DNA of 64,000 nucleotides from Beroe forskalii (GCA_011033025.1 WFMF01000028.1:620001-684000), one strand, 5' to 3'; numbered from the stretch's first letter, positions 9,291 through 22,188 are shown. The notes: generated from the sequence alone by a model not told the origin. Numbers and translations are program-made.

Positions 9291-12200
9291 CCCAGTTGCC
9301 ACCCTGCTGGGCAGGATGGTGTTGTCAGCCAACAGTGGGGTCAGGCCCCTTTTTCTTCTATGACCGGAGCGAGGGCTACCTCTCTGCAACATCCTCTAGG
9401 GACAGCTTAACTGTTACCTGATACCCCAAGACACTTGTACCGAGGGATAGAATCTTTAGTGGTTGCACTTGAGGTCGTCACCAGCTCTCTTAGACACTTT
9501 TAGGCAACCAGTCCTATATTGGTATAGCTAACAAAACCTGTTAAGTTTTGAATCTGTCCACGATGTCGGTGTTTGCACATCACAATTGACAAACTTTGGA
9601 TTTCCAATTTTGAGAAAATTCCTGTATTTCTTGTTCCATTTGTTGCCCTGCAGCATTTCATACCTCTTACGGGAATCGCTTCATATGAACTTATGGTTTC
9701 AAGGCCGAGGTATATTCTGCTGCCTTCTCCTCATCTTTGCTCTCATTTCTCTCCTGGGTTCCCCTGCCCCTCACCTCAGGCTGTCCCAACAAATGGTTTT
9801 AATAATTAATTTTGCTGACACGTAGGTCGGTTCAGTTGTCAAGTCGAAGGCACCAAAATGAGCGCAGATGCCGCTTTTTCCATTTTTGACGAGGTCAATA
9901 TTCCTGAACACTTCTACTACAGATCATGATGAAACATGACGTGATACCATCAATAGTGTTCTGTTACATAGTTTCTGACTTTTCTGATGTTCTGGGGATG
10001 AAGAAGAGAATTCAAAGCGACGATAATCATGATTCAAGCTCCTGATTTAAATTGTCGTATCATTTTAAACGTTTTCTTGCTCTAAAAATTGGTTCGTTGT
10101 CTCAAGAATCTTAGAATGCTTCTGAAAGTCACTATTTTCACTATAATCAAAATGATCATCAGGATGCAATTTCGGGAGCTATTAAAAAACAACACAGAGT
10201 TGTGTGTCCGGCTTAAAGTATTTGTGTGTGCTCTCATGTTTTATATTATAATGTCTTTTATAAGCAATCAGGTAGCATTGACCTTCACTGACATGAGCAA
10301 CCACTGTGATAATAAGGATGGAGAGCTTGTTTTTTGAATCGTCTGGGGCCAAGAGCATGGTAGCTCGGCCTGGCTCTCTTGGAGAGCGCCATACAGGATC
10401 TGGGGATCAGTAGTTCTACAAATAATTTCAATATTTCACGTTCTTCTTGTCTTTTGCTCTGACGATTGAAGGCTTGTATTTACTAAAGGCTGAAGTCGTG
10501 TTTCTCATGTCATAGATTGTCGGTAAATATAGCTTAAAACTTGGCATTCTGTCTCACATAGACGCAAAAATGGGGTGTCATTCACTTCTAGTCAGTTCTG
10601 TGTTCTTTTTGGTAAAATCAGCATTGCTGCGTTTCTCATTAGAAAACACTATTTTAGTATTTTGACATAACATGCATACTATCGAACATCAGAGAGGAAA
10701 TAGATTTTCAGGTCATATTTGGAACTGGATGGTTAAGGGGTGGCAATCACTTTTATCCCTATGAACCTCTTTGGATCATTCTCTTCGCGTTCTCTCGTGC
10801 CAGAAAACCACTACCTATTTAGTATTTTGACATAGCGCATGCTATGGGTATCAGAAATGGAATTTTCGAGTCATATTTGGTGGATGGTCCCAAAAGGGTG
10901 TAATCACTTTTAAGTGTCCTATGAACCTCTTTAATTCCATTCTTAGCATTGCATCGCGTTTCTCACGTGCCCATAAAACCAGTGCTTTCTTTTGACATAT
11001 CACACATGCTATGGGTAATAAGGAAATGGAATTTTTCAGTCATATTACCAGGACTCGGACCAGGTCCCAAAGGGTGTGATCACTTTTAAGTCATTCTGAA
11101 CCTCACTTTGGTCATTCTTAGCATTGCATCGGTTTTCGTGATGAAAACCCCCTGTCTTCAAACTATATCACATGCCATAGGTATCATTAAATGGGAAGTT
11201 TGAAATTTTGGGCTCAGCGTGTGTCTAAAAAGAGGTGTGGTCACCTCTAGACCTTTCAGTGAACAGCCCCAGGCCGAATCTGAGGGATTGCATCGTGTTT
11301 CTCGTGTCGAAGAACCCTATTTCGTGCGCAATCCCCGCCATTTCAGGGCAAAGCAAAAACTTTTCGATCTGGCATGCCGCATGCAGAATAAAAAATGGGC
11401 CAAAGCTAAGTGACGTCATCGAAATAAAAAATCCGGCATAGCTAGATCGATTCAGCATAACTAAAATACCTAGAACCACTCCTAACTGTCCATTAACACG
11501 AAAAAGCACTGGGACTTCTATATTGGTAATTGAATGCTTGACTGTGCCCAAAAAGCAAGCAGATTCTAGGGCTAGAAACCTCCAAAGAATCATGTTTATC
11601 TGACCGTTTTGCATCGTCTGAGTGCTTTATAATTGAGCCAAATTGCAAATTCATAAAGCAGAAGAACGTTATAGCAACATTTGCTAAGTGTTGCTCTTAG
11701 ACGCTTACTAGGAGGGCTTCGAAAATTTGCCAAAATAGCGAAATTAACGGCTTTTTAACAAAAGGCTGATACTATATAATAGAAATCTGTACCATGCTGC
11801 ACGTTCAGAAGGCTAAAATATATAAAAATTGTTGCTTTGTTGCCTCTGGGCAACACCAGGACACCATTATATTGTGAGGGCATGACACCTACCACACGCC
11901 AATTTAAATAAACATAATTGTTCTTTCTGATATAAATGTTTAGAATTGTTCGTTCAGCAATGTTAAAATAAACTATATCTGTTGCCTCTAGGCAACACTA
12001 GAGGACCTGCGTTGTATTTTGGGTCGTTCAGAACCTGACCAGAGTCCTTAATTTTCAACGGAACCAACGGTAATTAAAAACATTATAAAATATATTTAAT
12101 TATGATTGGCATGTACTGTAATAATTGTTGCTATTGGTGTTAAAAGGTCTGTACAATAGGCAAGTAAAATTAAAACTCCCTATAGATGGTGCAATACTCT

Positions 12201-14272
12201 TCACAGCCCTGAACGTACAGATTATGAGTAGTAACAGTGTGGGTTTTCATTGGATCAGGTGAGAGATCTAGCAATGGCAGAAAAACTGACAAAAAAATAC
12301 CATCAAGTGGGTTCCTGCATTTGCATGTCCTGTAAGTCTATAAACAACCTTCACTCATTTCTACACATTACGTCTATTCAGCTTTCACTTTTCAGACTTC
12401 AGGGACATTGCATACCTAATCACAAATTACTGAAATGACGAAAGTCTCCTTATAAAATGCCTAACTGTGGCCATATTGTTGAGCCTATCTGTGTCTGTAA
12501 AACATCCAGTTGCAACTTTCAAGGGGCAATCCATAACTTAAGCACAACGGAAACTTAACGAATATTCATTATTCACCTGTGTATAATTACTATTGGCTAT
12601 ACAGTATACCTACGAGGTGCCTATAAATCCACGATCCTTTTCACAATCATCTAACCATTCTTTTTAAGGAAAATGTAAACTCTGAAGGTCAGTCAGAGCC
12701 ATTTTGCAAAGCTCGAGTTATGTAAATAGAGTGCGCTTCAATGCTTCAATGGGGTAACGGTCATGTCAAGGCAGAAATCAGAAAATGTGGCGTATCCAGT
12801 AACTCATGCAGTAAGGGACATAATTCTATGTTAACTAAAGTCCATTTGAATAATAATAATTATTACGATCCAGTTTTCTAATAGACCCCCCAATGGCCTT
12901 ATCTATGAAGATTATCTGTCTTTTTCAATCTACAGCCAGGGGTCAGTGCAAAGAAGGTCCTGCCAATGCATAAAATTCCAACATGCAGTTTTATAGAAAT
13001 GTATTTTTGGAGCAAAATTTATCATGTTGAATCCTGGTGTTGCCTAGAAGCAACAATAATCTTTGAAATTTTATGCCAGACTTCACATCTATAGAAGTAT
13101 AGACATCTAGCACACCAAATAAGGCAAGAAAATAACCATTCTCGTAGTTGGTAGTTGAAAAATATTGTCGCATGATGCTATGTAAAATCCAGGCATAGTG
13201 TTGCCTAAAAGCAACAGCATTTATGGAAATCATCCCATATTTAATGATTATATATGTTTAAAAGGCATATTGTTTCCGTCCACACGTGATATGAATGTCC
13301 AAGAACGTGGAAATAAATAGTTAAATGTCATTCTCCCCAGTGTTGCCTGTGGGCAACAGTACGTTTTTGAGGCTTTGGGTTCCCGTGAGTATTGCATATG
13401 ATTTCCATTTCCATCTGTGGCTACTTGCTCAGTAGAATAAACCATAAATTCACTTTTTAGATACCAAATATTGAGAGATAAAGTAATGTTTCCCAAGGCA
13501 ACAGCCCAGTGTTGCCCGAAAGCAACAGGTTCATAACTCGAAAAACTACTGAAGTACCAGTATTGGGATTTTAAACTTAGTCATTGTGGCCCAGTGTGGT
13601 TCGGAAAATAAACATGTTATATAAAATACTCTGCCAGTTTTTCCTTGGGCACTAATGGGTTAAGAGCGTTAATTTTACCTTGAAAATGGAATCGTCCCCC
13701 CCCCCATTAGGAACTATCGAGTACTATGCTCAAATAGCCCCACCTGACTATAAATACATCTGACTCCTGGGTGCGCTGTATGTTAAATGGGCACCACTCT
13801 ACACTAGCTTGATTGCAATACTCTAATAGTCTAGTACTTACCTACCTAAGTTCATTGTACTTATTTGAGCCATGTATGTTCTATGGTAACCAATCTTTGT
13901 CAATCTTGTAACATTTGTATGGATGCATGAAATACAAGATAGTCCAACAATACCCATAACTTCAATCAGACAAGCGTATCACAGAATACTAAGACAGTTT
14001 CTGAGTTAAGCAGGTAAAGTAAACTAGGAAAACTAGGAGAGAACAGCTGGAGATTACAACAAAACTTAATTTTTGCCATGCTAGAATGATATCTCAGGAT
14101 TATGATTCGTCTAGACATCGCTCTTAACGTGACATGATCGCGACAAACTGCAGGATCGGTTAAACTCCTTATTATAAGCGCACATACATACATACATACA
14201 TACAAAGCCCTTATTATCTTATTATGATTCCAGAAATAACAGTCCTCATGATTGCTCGACATTATTACTCAC

Positions 14273-14558
14273 CGTATTGATAATCTCCAATCTCCTAGGC
14301 ATAATCAAATCTTATCGGAACATTTTAATAGTAGATTTGATTTAACCTACATTTAATCAAGCAGAATAGTAGCTAAAGGAGATGGTTAGTAGAAGTGCTC
14401 ACATTTTGAGGAATTACGAAAACGCATTATTTGACTATTGAGGTTTATTATTAAACGAGAAAAACTATCATGATTTAAGCTTTTTAAAGTTTCAAGACAA
14501 CCCTCAAAGTTGGAAAGTTGTTGAAAGTATTTTGACGAATGGAGGAGAAAAGGTCTGA
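14273..14558 (-). other. Probable 5' UTR exon E1, unit 1
   Basis: A strong donor, ACG|GTGAGT, at 14273 is conserved in unit 2 (31233). The 5' end is inferred from a TATA-like box about 30 bp upstream. A 10-codon open frame (MPRRLEIINT) runs into the donor. If spliced to E2 it becomes CAA-TGA, so the stop overlaps the receptor start as ATGA. Small indels between units outside this frame argue that the rest is untranslated. Confidence 0.5.
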
Positions 14559-14584
14559 GAGAAGAGCTGTCGGGAGTCTCCCGA

Positions 14585-14890
14585 GGGATTATATTTAGGT
14601 GCAGCTGGAGAGCCAATCAGAGCCCTGGGTCTAAGTCACGTGACTATCACGTGATTAATTCTCTGATGAATAGCTAACCGGTTACATAGTCTCTTTCACC
14701 ATGTTTTCTCATTATCTTATTAACTTTTTCCTTATATAATGTCGACGCATGTGGCGGTTACGATGAATGAGAACTCCCTTCACATTTTGTAGCAATAAAT
14801 CAGCAAACCAGTGACGTCAGCTCCCTTCTTTTAGTTGGGAGTTGGTGACGTCACTAGTGTTCTTTAGGTTGGGAGTCAGTGACGGGCATC
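14585..14890 (-). promoter_or_regulatory. Candidate GPCR promoter, unit 1
   Basis: Read on the minus strand: TGACGGGC, TGACGTCA and TGACGTCA at 14880, 14846 and 14812 (exactly 34 bp apart), a TATATAAGG near 14735, two CACGTG boxes at 14648 and 14637, a CCAAT box in reverse at 14613-14617, then CTAAATATAATCC at 14586-14598. The order and near-identity with 31540-31845 support a core promoter whose start would be near 14558. Function is inferred. Confidence 0.5.
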
Positions 14891-15267
14891 GAAGCTTGTT
14901 CTGTTCGCACCAGATACCCACAAAAAGTTATTAAGCGGGCTATGAAAAGCCTTATCTAATTTGTAGACTCGTTCTAACGAGAAGCACTATTCCTCACTTC
15001 ATTACATTTCCTGCAATATTACTTCTTGGGAGGCAAGACATTTAATGTTTAAAATCAGGGCTTCTAGAGTCGCACAAGTCCACAATACCAAATAATATGA
15101 GCAACACCTAGCTGAATTCATCTGCTGAAGTCACCTCTGGGTATGAGACACAAGTTTTAGATTGCAAGACCATCAGCTGCCTAAAAAACAGATGAGTTTT
15201 TCGTCATGAATGAGTCCTTAATAAACCTTAGACTGCAAGTGGAGCTTACGTCTAATAATATAAGTGT

Positions 15268-15575
15268 CCATCCATAAAGGACGTCCGCAAGGAGGGGGGA
15301 GGGGGAGGGGTGTTTGGCCAAATGCGGACGTCCGCATTTATGAAAAGTGTGGTCGATTTTTTAGAATTTTGACATTGAGTCAAATAATGAAGTTTATTTT
15401 GTCACCATATTTGAGAAAACGGGCATAAAAATGATGACGAAAGATTTTTAATAAAAATGCGGACATCCGGAGGGGGTATTTCAGGTTGTGGACGTTTGCG
15501 GACAAGGGGGGAGGGAGGGGTCTAAAAAACTTAAAATAGCCGAAATTTTGCGGACGTCATTTATGGATGGCCCCT
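15268..15575. mobile_element. GGACGTCCGC MITE, unit 1
   Basis: Inverted ends CCATCCATAAAGGACGTCCG and the reverse of CGGACGTCATTTATGGATGG, with two G-rich runs inside. Also at 32228-32580 in unit 2, so older than the duplication. Confidence 0.7.
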
Positions 15576-15810
15576 AAACAACCTCCAACAATATAATAAG
15601 CAACCTGCCACATCACAGTTCCTACACCATTCCAGGTCATGGAATACAAAATAAGAAATCAGAAAATCAATGCTTAGTGATGAGCTTGTTGTATCGAATC
15701 CGACTTTAGACTCGGATCAGATTCGGTTTCAGAACGTTTGCAGTCACCACAATTGTCGGAGGAAAATCATTTCGCCTCTAGCGCTTTATGCAGGGGATGT
15801 AATACCTTAA

Positions 15811-18679
15811 CCCCTTAATGCCCGGTAGGTCAGAACCTGGTCCGATTTCGATGAAATTTTGGATTTTGTGTCTAGATGAGGTCGCATAACTTCTACTATC
15901 AAAATTTGAGGTTTTGGACCCCCATGGGGCCAGAAATCCTCTGGTTGCATATGCAACCACTAGGGGGAAATCGTTGCCAGTCAAATGGTGCATGGTTGCA
16001 TATGCAACCACTAGGCTGAACTGGATATATTATGCCTGTATTTGTACAGTGGCCTGGTGGTTGCATATGCAACCAAGTGAAGCTTTAGGCAAATTTATCC
16101 ATATTTCATATCATGATAATATTATCTTATTTTTACCAATCAATGTGGAATATAATTTTTGCATAATTTAAGTATGAGCGTATCAATAGAAGACTGAGTT
16201 ATAACACAAATGGTAACTGTACAGTGTACAAACTTGAAATTGGAAACACCAATCAATGATTGTATTAATATCAACCTCTTCAATTCCATGCATTGAAAGT
16301 AGAATTTGCAATAACTCCTGAAAGACCTTGCATAGATTTTATATCAGTCATTCAACTATTCAAGAGAATTACTGCGGGATTCCCCTCGGAGCCCTGCCAG
16401 AGTCCCAAGGGAATGTTACGGGGGCTGCCGGGAGTCCTCCGGGAGTCCCCCAGGAGCCCTCTGGGAGTCCTACAGGAGTCTTAAGGGAGTCCACTGGTAA
16501 GACTCCCGTGGGACTCCCGTATAACTCCCTCAGGACTCCTTCGAACTCCTGTGGGGCTCCCTCGAGACTCCCTCGAGACTCTGGGGGACTCCCGTAGCGG
16601 TAGGACTCCCATGGGACTCTCGCAGGACTCCCGTAACATTCCCGTTGGAATCTTGTGGGACTTCCGGACTCCGGAGTACTCCTGGGGGACTCGACTCCCA
16701 TGGGACTCCCTCGAGACTCCGTGGGACTCCCTCGAGACTCTCGGGACTCCCCTCGAGACTCCCGTGGGACTCCCTCGAGACTCCCGTGGGACTCTCTCGA
16801 GACTCCCGTGGGACTCCCTCGAGACTCCCATGGGTCCCCTCGAGACTCCGTGGGACTCCCTCGAGACTCCCGTGGCACTCCCTCGAGACCCCCGTGGCAC
16901 TCCCTCGAGACTCCCGTGGGACTCTTGCAGGACTCCCGGGGGACTCCCTTGGGACTCCCGTAGAACTCAGTTAGGAATTCCCAGAGGAATCCCAGGGGAC
17001 TCCCATAGGACTACCGTGGGACTCCCGTGAGAATCCCGTTGGACTCCTGGAGTACTCCCGGAGGACTCCTGAAAGGCTCTCGGAGTACTCCCGGCAATCT
17101 CCCGCAGTAATTTACTAGTATAACTGAACATTATAATATGAATTAGGAAAATTAGTTTGTGATGTGTGAAATTGCTGCCCTCAACGGAATTCTTGAACTT
17201 ATCAAACCAGAGAAACTTATTCGTTCCTTAGAGGGTTTCTAGACTCTTGAGGCAGTTCAGAATATGAATTAGGATAAGGAAATGAAAGACACAAGCTACT
17301 ATAAAAATAGTACTGGCTAATATCCTTTCAAAATTTCAAAGATTTAGGGAACGCAATTACACCCATTGATCATTATACCTACTTATATCTTCATAATATA
17401 GGTTTTCAAGAAGTCCACAAACCAATGATTCGAGTCAAAATATAATCAATGTTTGGAGTTACTTCGAGCATTCTGAGATAGATGCTCAGATGGATAGATA
17501 TTATTATTGTTAGTAATATTGTTATTATTACTTTATTAGTAACAAAATTTCTGGCATCTTTGGAGACAAATAATGCAGTTGGCTGCAAGATATTATAATA
17601 GTTCAGTTTCTGGACAAGCTACACTGGGCCTCAAATGGCTCTGAATAACTTCATATTCTTAATCATTTTTGGTATATGGACAGAACCTTGAATGAATATT
17701 GCATAGGGCCAAAGGAAGGATAAACTGGTCAGCAAGGATTTTTGTTTTGCTGATTGTAAATTAAGAATTGAGAACCATCAATTTCATCCAAAATCATATT
17801 GATTATTACCAAAGGTTGCAATTGCTCATTTTGACTAACACAATTAGAGGAATTGTGTTGTTAAGTTATCTCTTGAGTCTAAACTATAAATATAATCTAA
17901 GCTTATGGTACAAAAATCATTGGTTATTCTTATAAAATCGTTAGGCCAATAGATTGATGTTTTCATGCAGCAATGGCCAACGTATATTAGAATGAAATGA
18001 CTTATATCAGATGAAATTATTTGATTATGACAAAGTTCCAGATGCAAAATTTAGCGGCATTTTACTCAAAAATAAGGTTTTAAAACTTGATGCACCACTA
18101 AAACTACTCAAATTTTTAGTTGATATCAAAATGGTGACTGCATGTAGCTTAAATAACAAATAATGTGGGCCTAGTGGTCGCATATGCAACCATTTATGAA
18201 AATTTTACAATTCAGTGGTTGCATATGCAACCACTAGGCCAGATCTTGTAGCCTGGTGGTTGCATATGCAACCGGTTTCATATGCAACCACTAGGCCCCA
18301 CCTAGCGGTTGCATATGCAACCAGCATAGTTTCAAACATTCTCATGTTCACCCTAATCTCCATTTTAACTTGAAATTACTTTCATGCTGTAGAGCTGCCA
18401 ATTCTGAATCAGGAACAAAAATTTCCGAATCATTTGGGGCAAATTTCAAGTTTTGAGGTGAAGAGCCCTAGAGTAGGTCATTTTTCAAATTTTTAACCCA
18501 ACTTTGGCAGGTTATACCAGCTTCATATCAAACTGTAGGCTGGAAATTTCTGTCTCAAATGAAAATTTAAACAATTTCCTACAAAACGCAATATGAACCA
18601 TTTTCCTATCTCAAAATTTGCAAATTTTATGGGCGATCGAACTTGGTGGTTGCATATGCAACCACTAGGCAATAATGGG
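15811..18679. mobile_element. TTAA element B (piggyBac-like, non-autonomous)
   Basis: 2869 bp between TTAA copies (15807-15810, 18680-18683). Ends CCCCTTAATGCC and CCCATTATTGCC (reverse of the right end) match element A's CCCATTAGTGCC. The empty site is preserved in unit 2 (AATACCTTAATATATA near 32785). It carries nine copies of the palindrome GGTTGCATATGCAACC, two of them with one mismatch: three near the left end (15943, 15994, 16059) and six near the right (18176, 18217, 18258, 18274, 18307, 18648). No transposase ORF. Confidence 0.92.
16376..17100. repeat. GC-rich 11-bp minisatellite in element B
   Basis: Degenerate array of GACTCCC plus four variable bases, with GACTCCCTCGA and GACTCCCGTGG alternating in the core (about 16690-16920). 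It gives long ORFs on both strands, which are repeat artefacts. Confidence 0.95.
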
Positions 18680-18683
18680 TTAA

Positions 18684-21600
18684 TATATAGCGACTAAAAT
18701 ATTTGAGGTTAAGGTAGTTTAATCATTATGTCGGGAGATGTAATTAAGTTCGCCAACTAAAATGACGTCTATCACATCAGGAGCGGCTGGGAGTGCCAAG
18801 TGACACCAAGCTACTCCAAGCTGTGGAAAATTTGATGGCCAGGGGCCAGCATGAATCATAGAATCATGATGCATATTACTCTGCATAATATGCAGATTAG
18901 TAATCATAATGTAGTATGTAGATAGAAATACGTTCTTAAAACTTTAGTAAATATGTTGTGTGTACCCTTGCTTTATTTAAGCAGATTAGAAATCATACTA
19001 AAACTTTAGTGAAACATGTTAAATGCGTTGTGTGGATCCCTTGCTTTATCGGTCGTCTGTTCCAGCTGTAGAGGACTCGCACAGCTCGCACATCTGATAA
19101 CGGCTGAGCCGTGCGAGGCCGTTCGAATGGTCCCTGTAGCCTCAGGGCGTGGCTCACTCTTTACTGGTACTTATTGATCGCAGGTGTCTGCTTATTTTGT
19201 GACTTCTTCTTTATTCTTTGACGTTTTCATATAGGATAAACTGGTTACTTATTCTCTTGTTGCCTAACCGAACATGGTAAACACTTAACCTGCTGTGTCA
19301 GCTTAACTCTTTTTCCAATTAATATTTCTTTGTCTGTTTGCCGTCTGTATTATAATAAAGTCACGTGAATTATTTGTCGGGATAACATTGTCTAGCATAA
19401 TCAGCTCATTTTTTGGAAGAGAAACACTTTATCCATTTGTGTTTTTGGTGATCAATATGATGATTTGATCAATTCCGAATTTTGTGGATCCTAAGTTCCA
19501 GTTGTAGAGCAGTAAGATTTAAGACTAACCCATTCTCGACACTTTAGCACATATTATTCTCTGTGCCCTAGAGAGATAATATATTTCAATATCCGAGGTT
19601 TCAAGTACCCAGTGAGCCCTAAAACGTACCTCAAACAAGGGATACATGTTTATTGAATTATCAAATTCCAAATTTTAGGGCAAACCATTGTGTTGCAGTA
19701 ATTGGGGAACATTAAATCGAGACAAACCAGCAATGAAATTTTACAATAATCGCTGCCTCAGATTTTATCAGGCCTCGTGAATGGATCATGCATTATCTTG
19801 ACATTATCATAATTCTCGATAATAATGTAGGTACTTGGTTGTTTTGCTACTTCGCAATACATAATTTCCATTGATAATTGTTTATTGATGTAAGCATTGA
19901 TTTTTTGTCTCAACGAATTTGAAATCTCTGCTCTCTGTCAGGAGATTTTGCTCTGCAAATACTATTTCCAACCCGTATTCTTTAACCACTTTACCCAACT
20001 GGGATATTTGCTATGTGCCGGATTTTCACTTGGACTATATTAGGGCTAGGCAAATTAACTTCTTGATGCTTGCATTAAACTGCTTAGTTGCGTTAAGGGA
20101 GAACGACCTTCGTTGGACGTCTCCCTCACCTTTGAAGTGTTTGCACCACGTACCAAATGTGATGACAGACATCATTTCACCGTGGTGAACCATTGCAACA
20201 GCCATTGTCATTAAACCATGTGAGATCTACTGCGGAGTAAATGCAGAGGTTCAAGGTTTAACGACGTAGGGGGAGGGAGTGCTCGGCCAAGTGTGGATGT
20301 CCGCAGATTATGGAAATTTTGGTCGACTCAACGGGTTTTTCAAAAGAAAATCGTGAAATTTCGAGCCCAAAAATGATGACCCAAAAAAATATGCAATTAA
20401 AAATCAAACGTAGAATTTATTATTTCAGTAGCTTTCCATGCATAGGTTTTATCAATTTTTTCATCTGATTTCAGCGAATGAATGGTTTTCATCCATGCTC
20501 CAGTAAATTTAATTTATAGCAGTCACACAATTCACACATTTCTTATATGAGTCAGTCTGGAGTTACTTAAGAATATCCTCCTATCATAGGACCAGTTCAT
20601 CACTACAAGTCATGAGTAATTGTAGTTGCACCTATTTAATTATTTCTATCCAACTCGTTAGCCAAAGATATTAAAGTGATCGGTATATCTTGACTTGTCA
20701 AATAAATTAAATGTAATTTAATTCAGTCTTTTGGTGGCCCATCTGAGGGTTTGGTCCCAATAGGTCGTTTCTTGCAGAATAAAAAGTTACGTGTGTTTCC
20801 TAACACAAACCTAGATTGATAATGAAATTATGGTTTATTACTTTACTGAAAACCAATCTGTCATTGGCAAAGTTACGCATGTGGGCATTTGTTATTTTGT
20901 TTTTGTGCATTAATTGCTCACTGCTCACAAAATGTCGCCTTGAAAGCTAGAGTTTTATCGGTTGACTGATTGTTGCACCGGTTGAGTGACAACTACTCAA
21001 CCATATTGATATTTTGTTTCAGAACTCCATACCTTGATTTCTTACTTTCATCTCCTCGGCTCATCGAGTAGAAATAATTTGTTAGTGTTATTGTACTGAT
21101 TAGTCCTGGTTTGGGGATGGAAAACTTTTAATTTGTAATTTCAAGTCTACAAATTTGATACTTTTACTTTGATACTTTATCGTTTTTTAACTTTTGCCCT
21201 CATCTGTTTGTATATTGATAGTATTTCACATAAATTTCCATGCCTGCTTGAAGTACTTAAATACTCACCTAACCTATTAAGTTACATGACTTTTTAATCT
21301 TCAAAGGGAAATATCGGCCCCAAAACTCAAAGTTTTTAAGAAAACAGCTTTTTCTCAGTATAAGGTACTCAAAAGAGATGGTAATTTGATAAAATCAAAT
21401 TAAGAAATGCATAGGCTCCGCCCGCTTACAAACGACTTTACGTAATATTATGTTATGCTCACATCTTCACTTGAATAGTGTAGGTACCTTCCTTTTTGCG
21501 ATGCTTTCCGCTCTTTTATAAGGATATTTCCTTAATTTACCATTGTTCTACGATACGCTGGAGGAAATTTGCTATTTTCGTCTTTATCTATTTGCGCTGC

Positions 21601-21981
21601 TTCTGTCGGTTCTCCCCCACTATCTGGAATTTATTTCATGGTCTTTCGTTTCATAGACCTAAAACTTCACGGACATTAATATTCATGCTTAATTGTCCTG
21701 CCAATTCAAATTTTGGACAAAAATTTGAAATTTTTGGCTCGATATCTTCCACGATTTGAATAAGATTTTTCATATTTTTTCTAATGATTAATTCCTTTAT
21801 TGCAGTTACTAAACATGAGAAGGAAATTTCCTGAAAAATTTCGTTAGTTGTGTGTTTAAAGAGATGAAGTCAGAAAATTTGCGTCTGGATCTCAGAAATT
21901 TTAAGAGGAAATAGGTACAGGACATAATTTTCACGGGTATTAATATTCACGAGGAGCTTTGAGTGACTGTAAAGAGTAATG
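18684..21981. other. Non-coding upstream part of unit 1
   Basis: Matches 32785-33367 and 37062-40744. ORFs found in both copies (for example 19919-20188 and 37764-38033) differ by frame-changing indels, so I do not call them genes. Confidence 0.6.
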
Positions 21982-22144
21982 ACCACTCATGCAGGTTTAT
22001 CTCGTTTAACGAGATAGGTATGTGTACCAACTTACCTGGAGTGCCATATATAGAATTAACTGATAATTGATTGGGAGAATAGGTAATCAAGAAAGTTTTA
22101 TTTGAAAAGATAGTTTTATTTGAATTCATGAGTGTTTTTGATAC

Positions 22145-22188
22145 CTGTTCTGCTTTGATTGTACTGATCTGCACTGTGCTGGTTGATT
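22145..22188 (-). CDS. GPCR exon E9, unit 2 (ICL3)
   Basis: Identical to 4159-4202. It is the last exon of the unit 2 cassette; its donor has no E10 copy before the unit boundary at 21988. To make a seven-helix receptor the transcript must splice about 18.3 kb on, across unit 1, to 3845. Confidence 0.85.

Larger units (their letters stand above)
8300..11520. repeat. Internal inverted repeat of element A
   Basis: Left arm about 8300-8680 and right arm about 11140-11520 are inverted copies, sharing TGAATCGATCTAGCTATGCC and TTTCGATGACGTCAC. Between them, units of about 200 bp recur, containing ATGCAATG and CGAGAAACGC. The ORFs that begin MLNRSSYA in both arms are the same repeat read twice. Confidence 0.75.
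7899..13659. mobile_element. TTAA element A (piggyBac-like, non-autonomous)
   Basis: 5761 bp bounded by TTAA on both sides (7895-7898, 13660-13663) with perfect 15-bp inverted ends CCCATTAGTGCCCAA. Unit 2 has the empty site: GTGCTTTAAGAGCG near 30030. TTAA duplication and CCC-initial ends are the hallmark of the piggyBac superfamily (established knowledge). No transposase ORF is seen. Inside are about nine copies of GTGTTGCCTNNNNGCAACA, clustered towards both ends (about 7915, 8263, 11838, 11980, 13038, 13198, 13341, 13512), a SINE at 8980-9290 and a long inverted repeat. It sits in the 5' intron of GPCR cassette 1. Confidence 0.9.
4016..21981. repeat. Tandem segmental duplication, unit 1
   Basis: Collinear with 21988-40744. 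It starts inside the intron between E9 and E10, about 140 bp past the E9 donor, and ends at a shared stretch reading GTAAAGAGTAATG. Landmarks match in order: E9 to E2, the 5' UTR exon, the promoter block, the vicinal MITE at 15268, and the tail at 19240-21981. Almost every large difference from unit 2 is an insertion, mainly elements A (7899-13659) and B (15811-18679). Exon and flank identity look high by eye; I did not compute a percentage. Confidence 0.93.

Noticed and set aside
8370..11614. Related ORFs starting MLNRSSYA at 8370 and, on the other strand, 11614-11225
   Set aside because: They are the two arms of one inverted repeat in element A and diverge by frameshifts.
16293..17030. Several overlapping ORFs on both strands with Pro-Arg-Asp-Ser repeats
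   Set aside because: An 11-bp GC-rich minisatellite opens many frames; no conserved protein.
15943..18663. Regular palindromes suggestive of a CRISPR array
   Set aside because: Spacing is irregular, the repeats are perfect palindromes confined to a eukaryotic transposon, and there are no cas genes.
19919..20188. A conserved ORF present in both duplication units (also 37764-38033)
   Set aside because: The copies differ by non-triplet indels; conservation is explained by the recent duplication.
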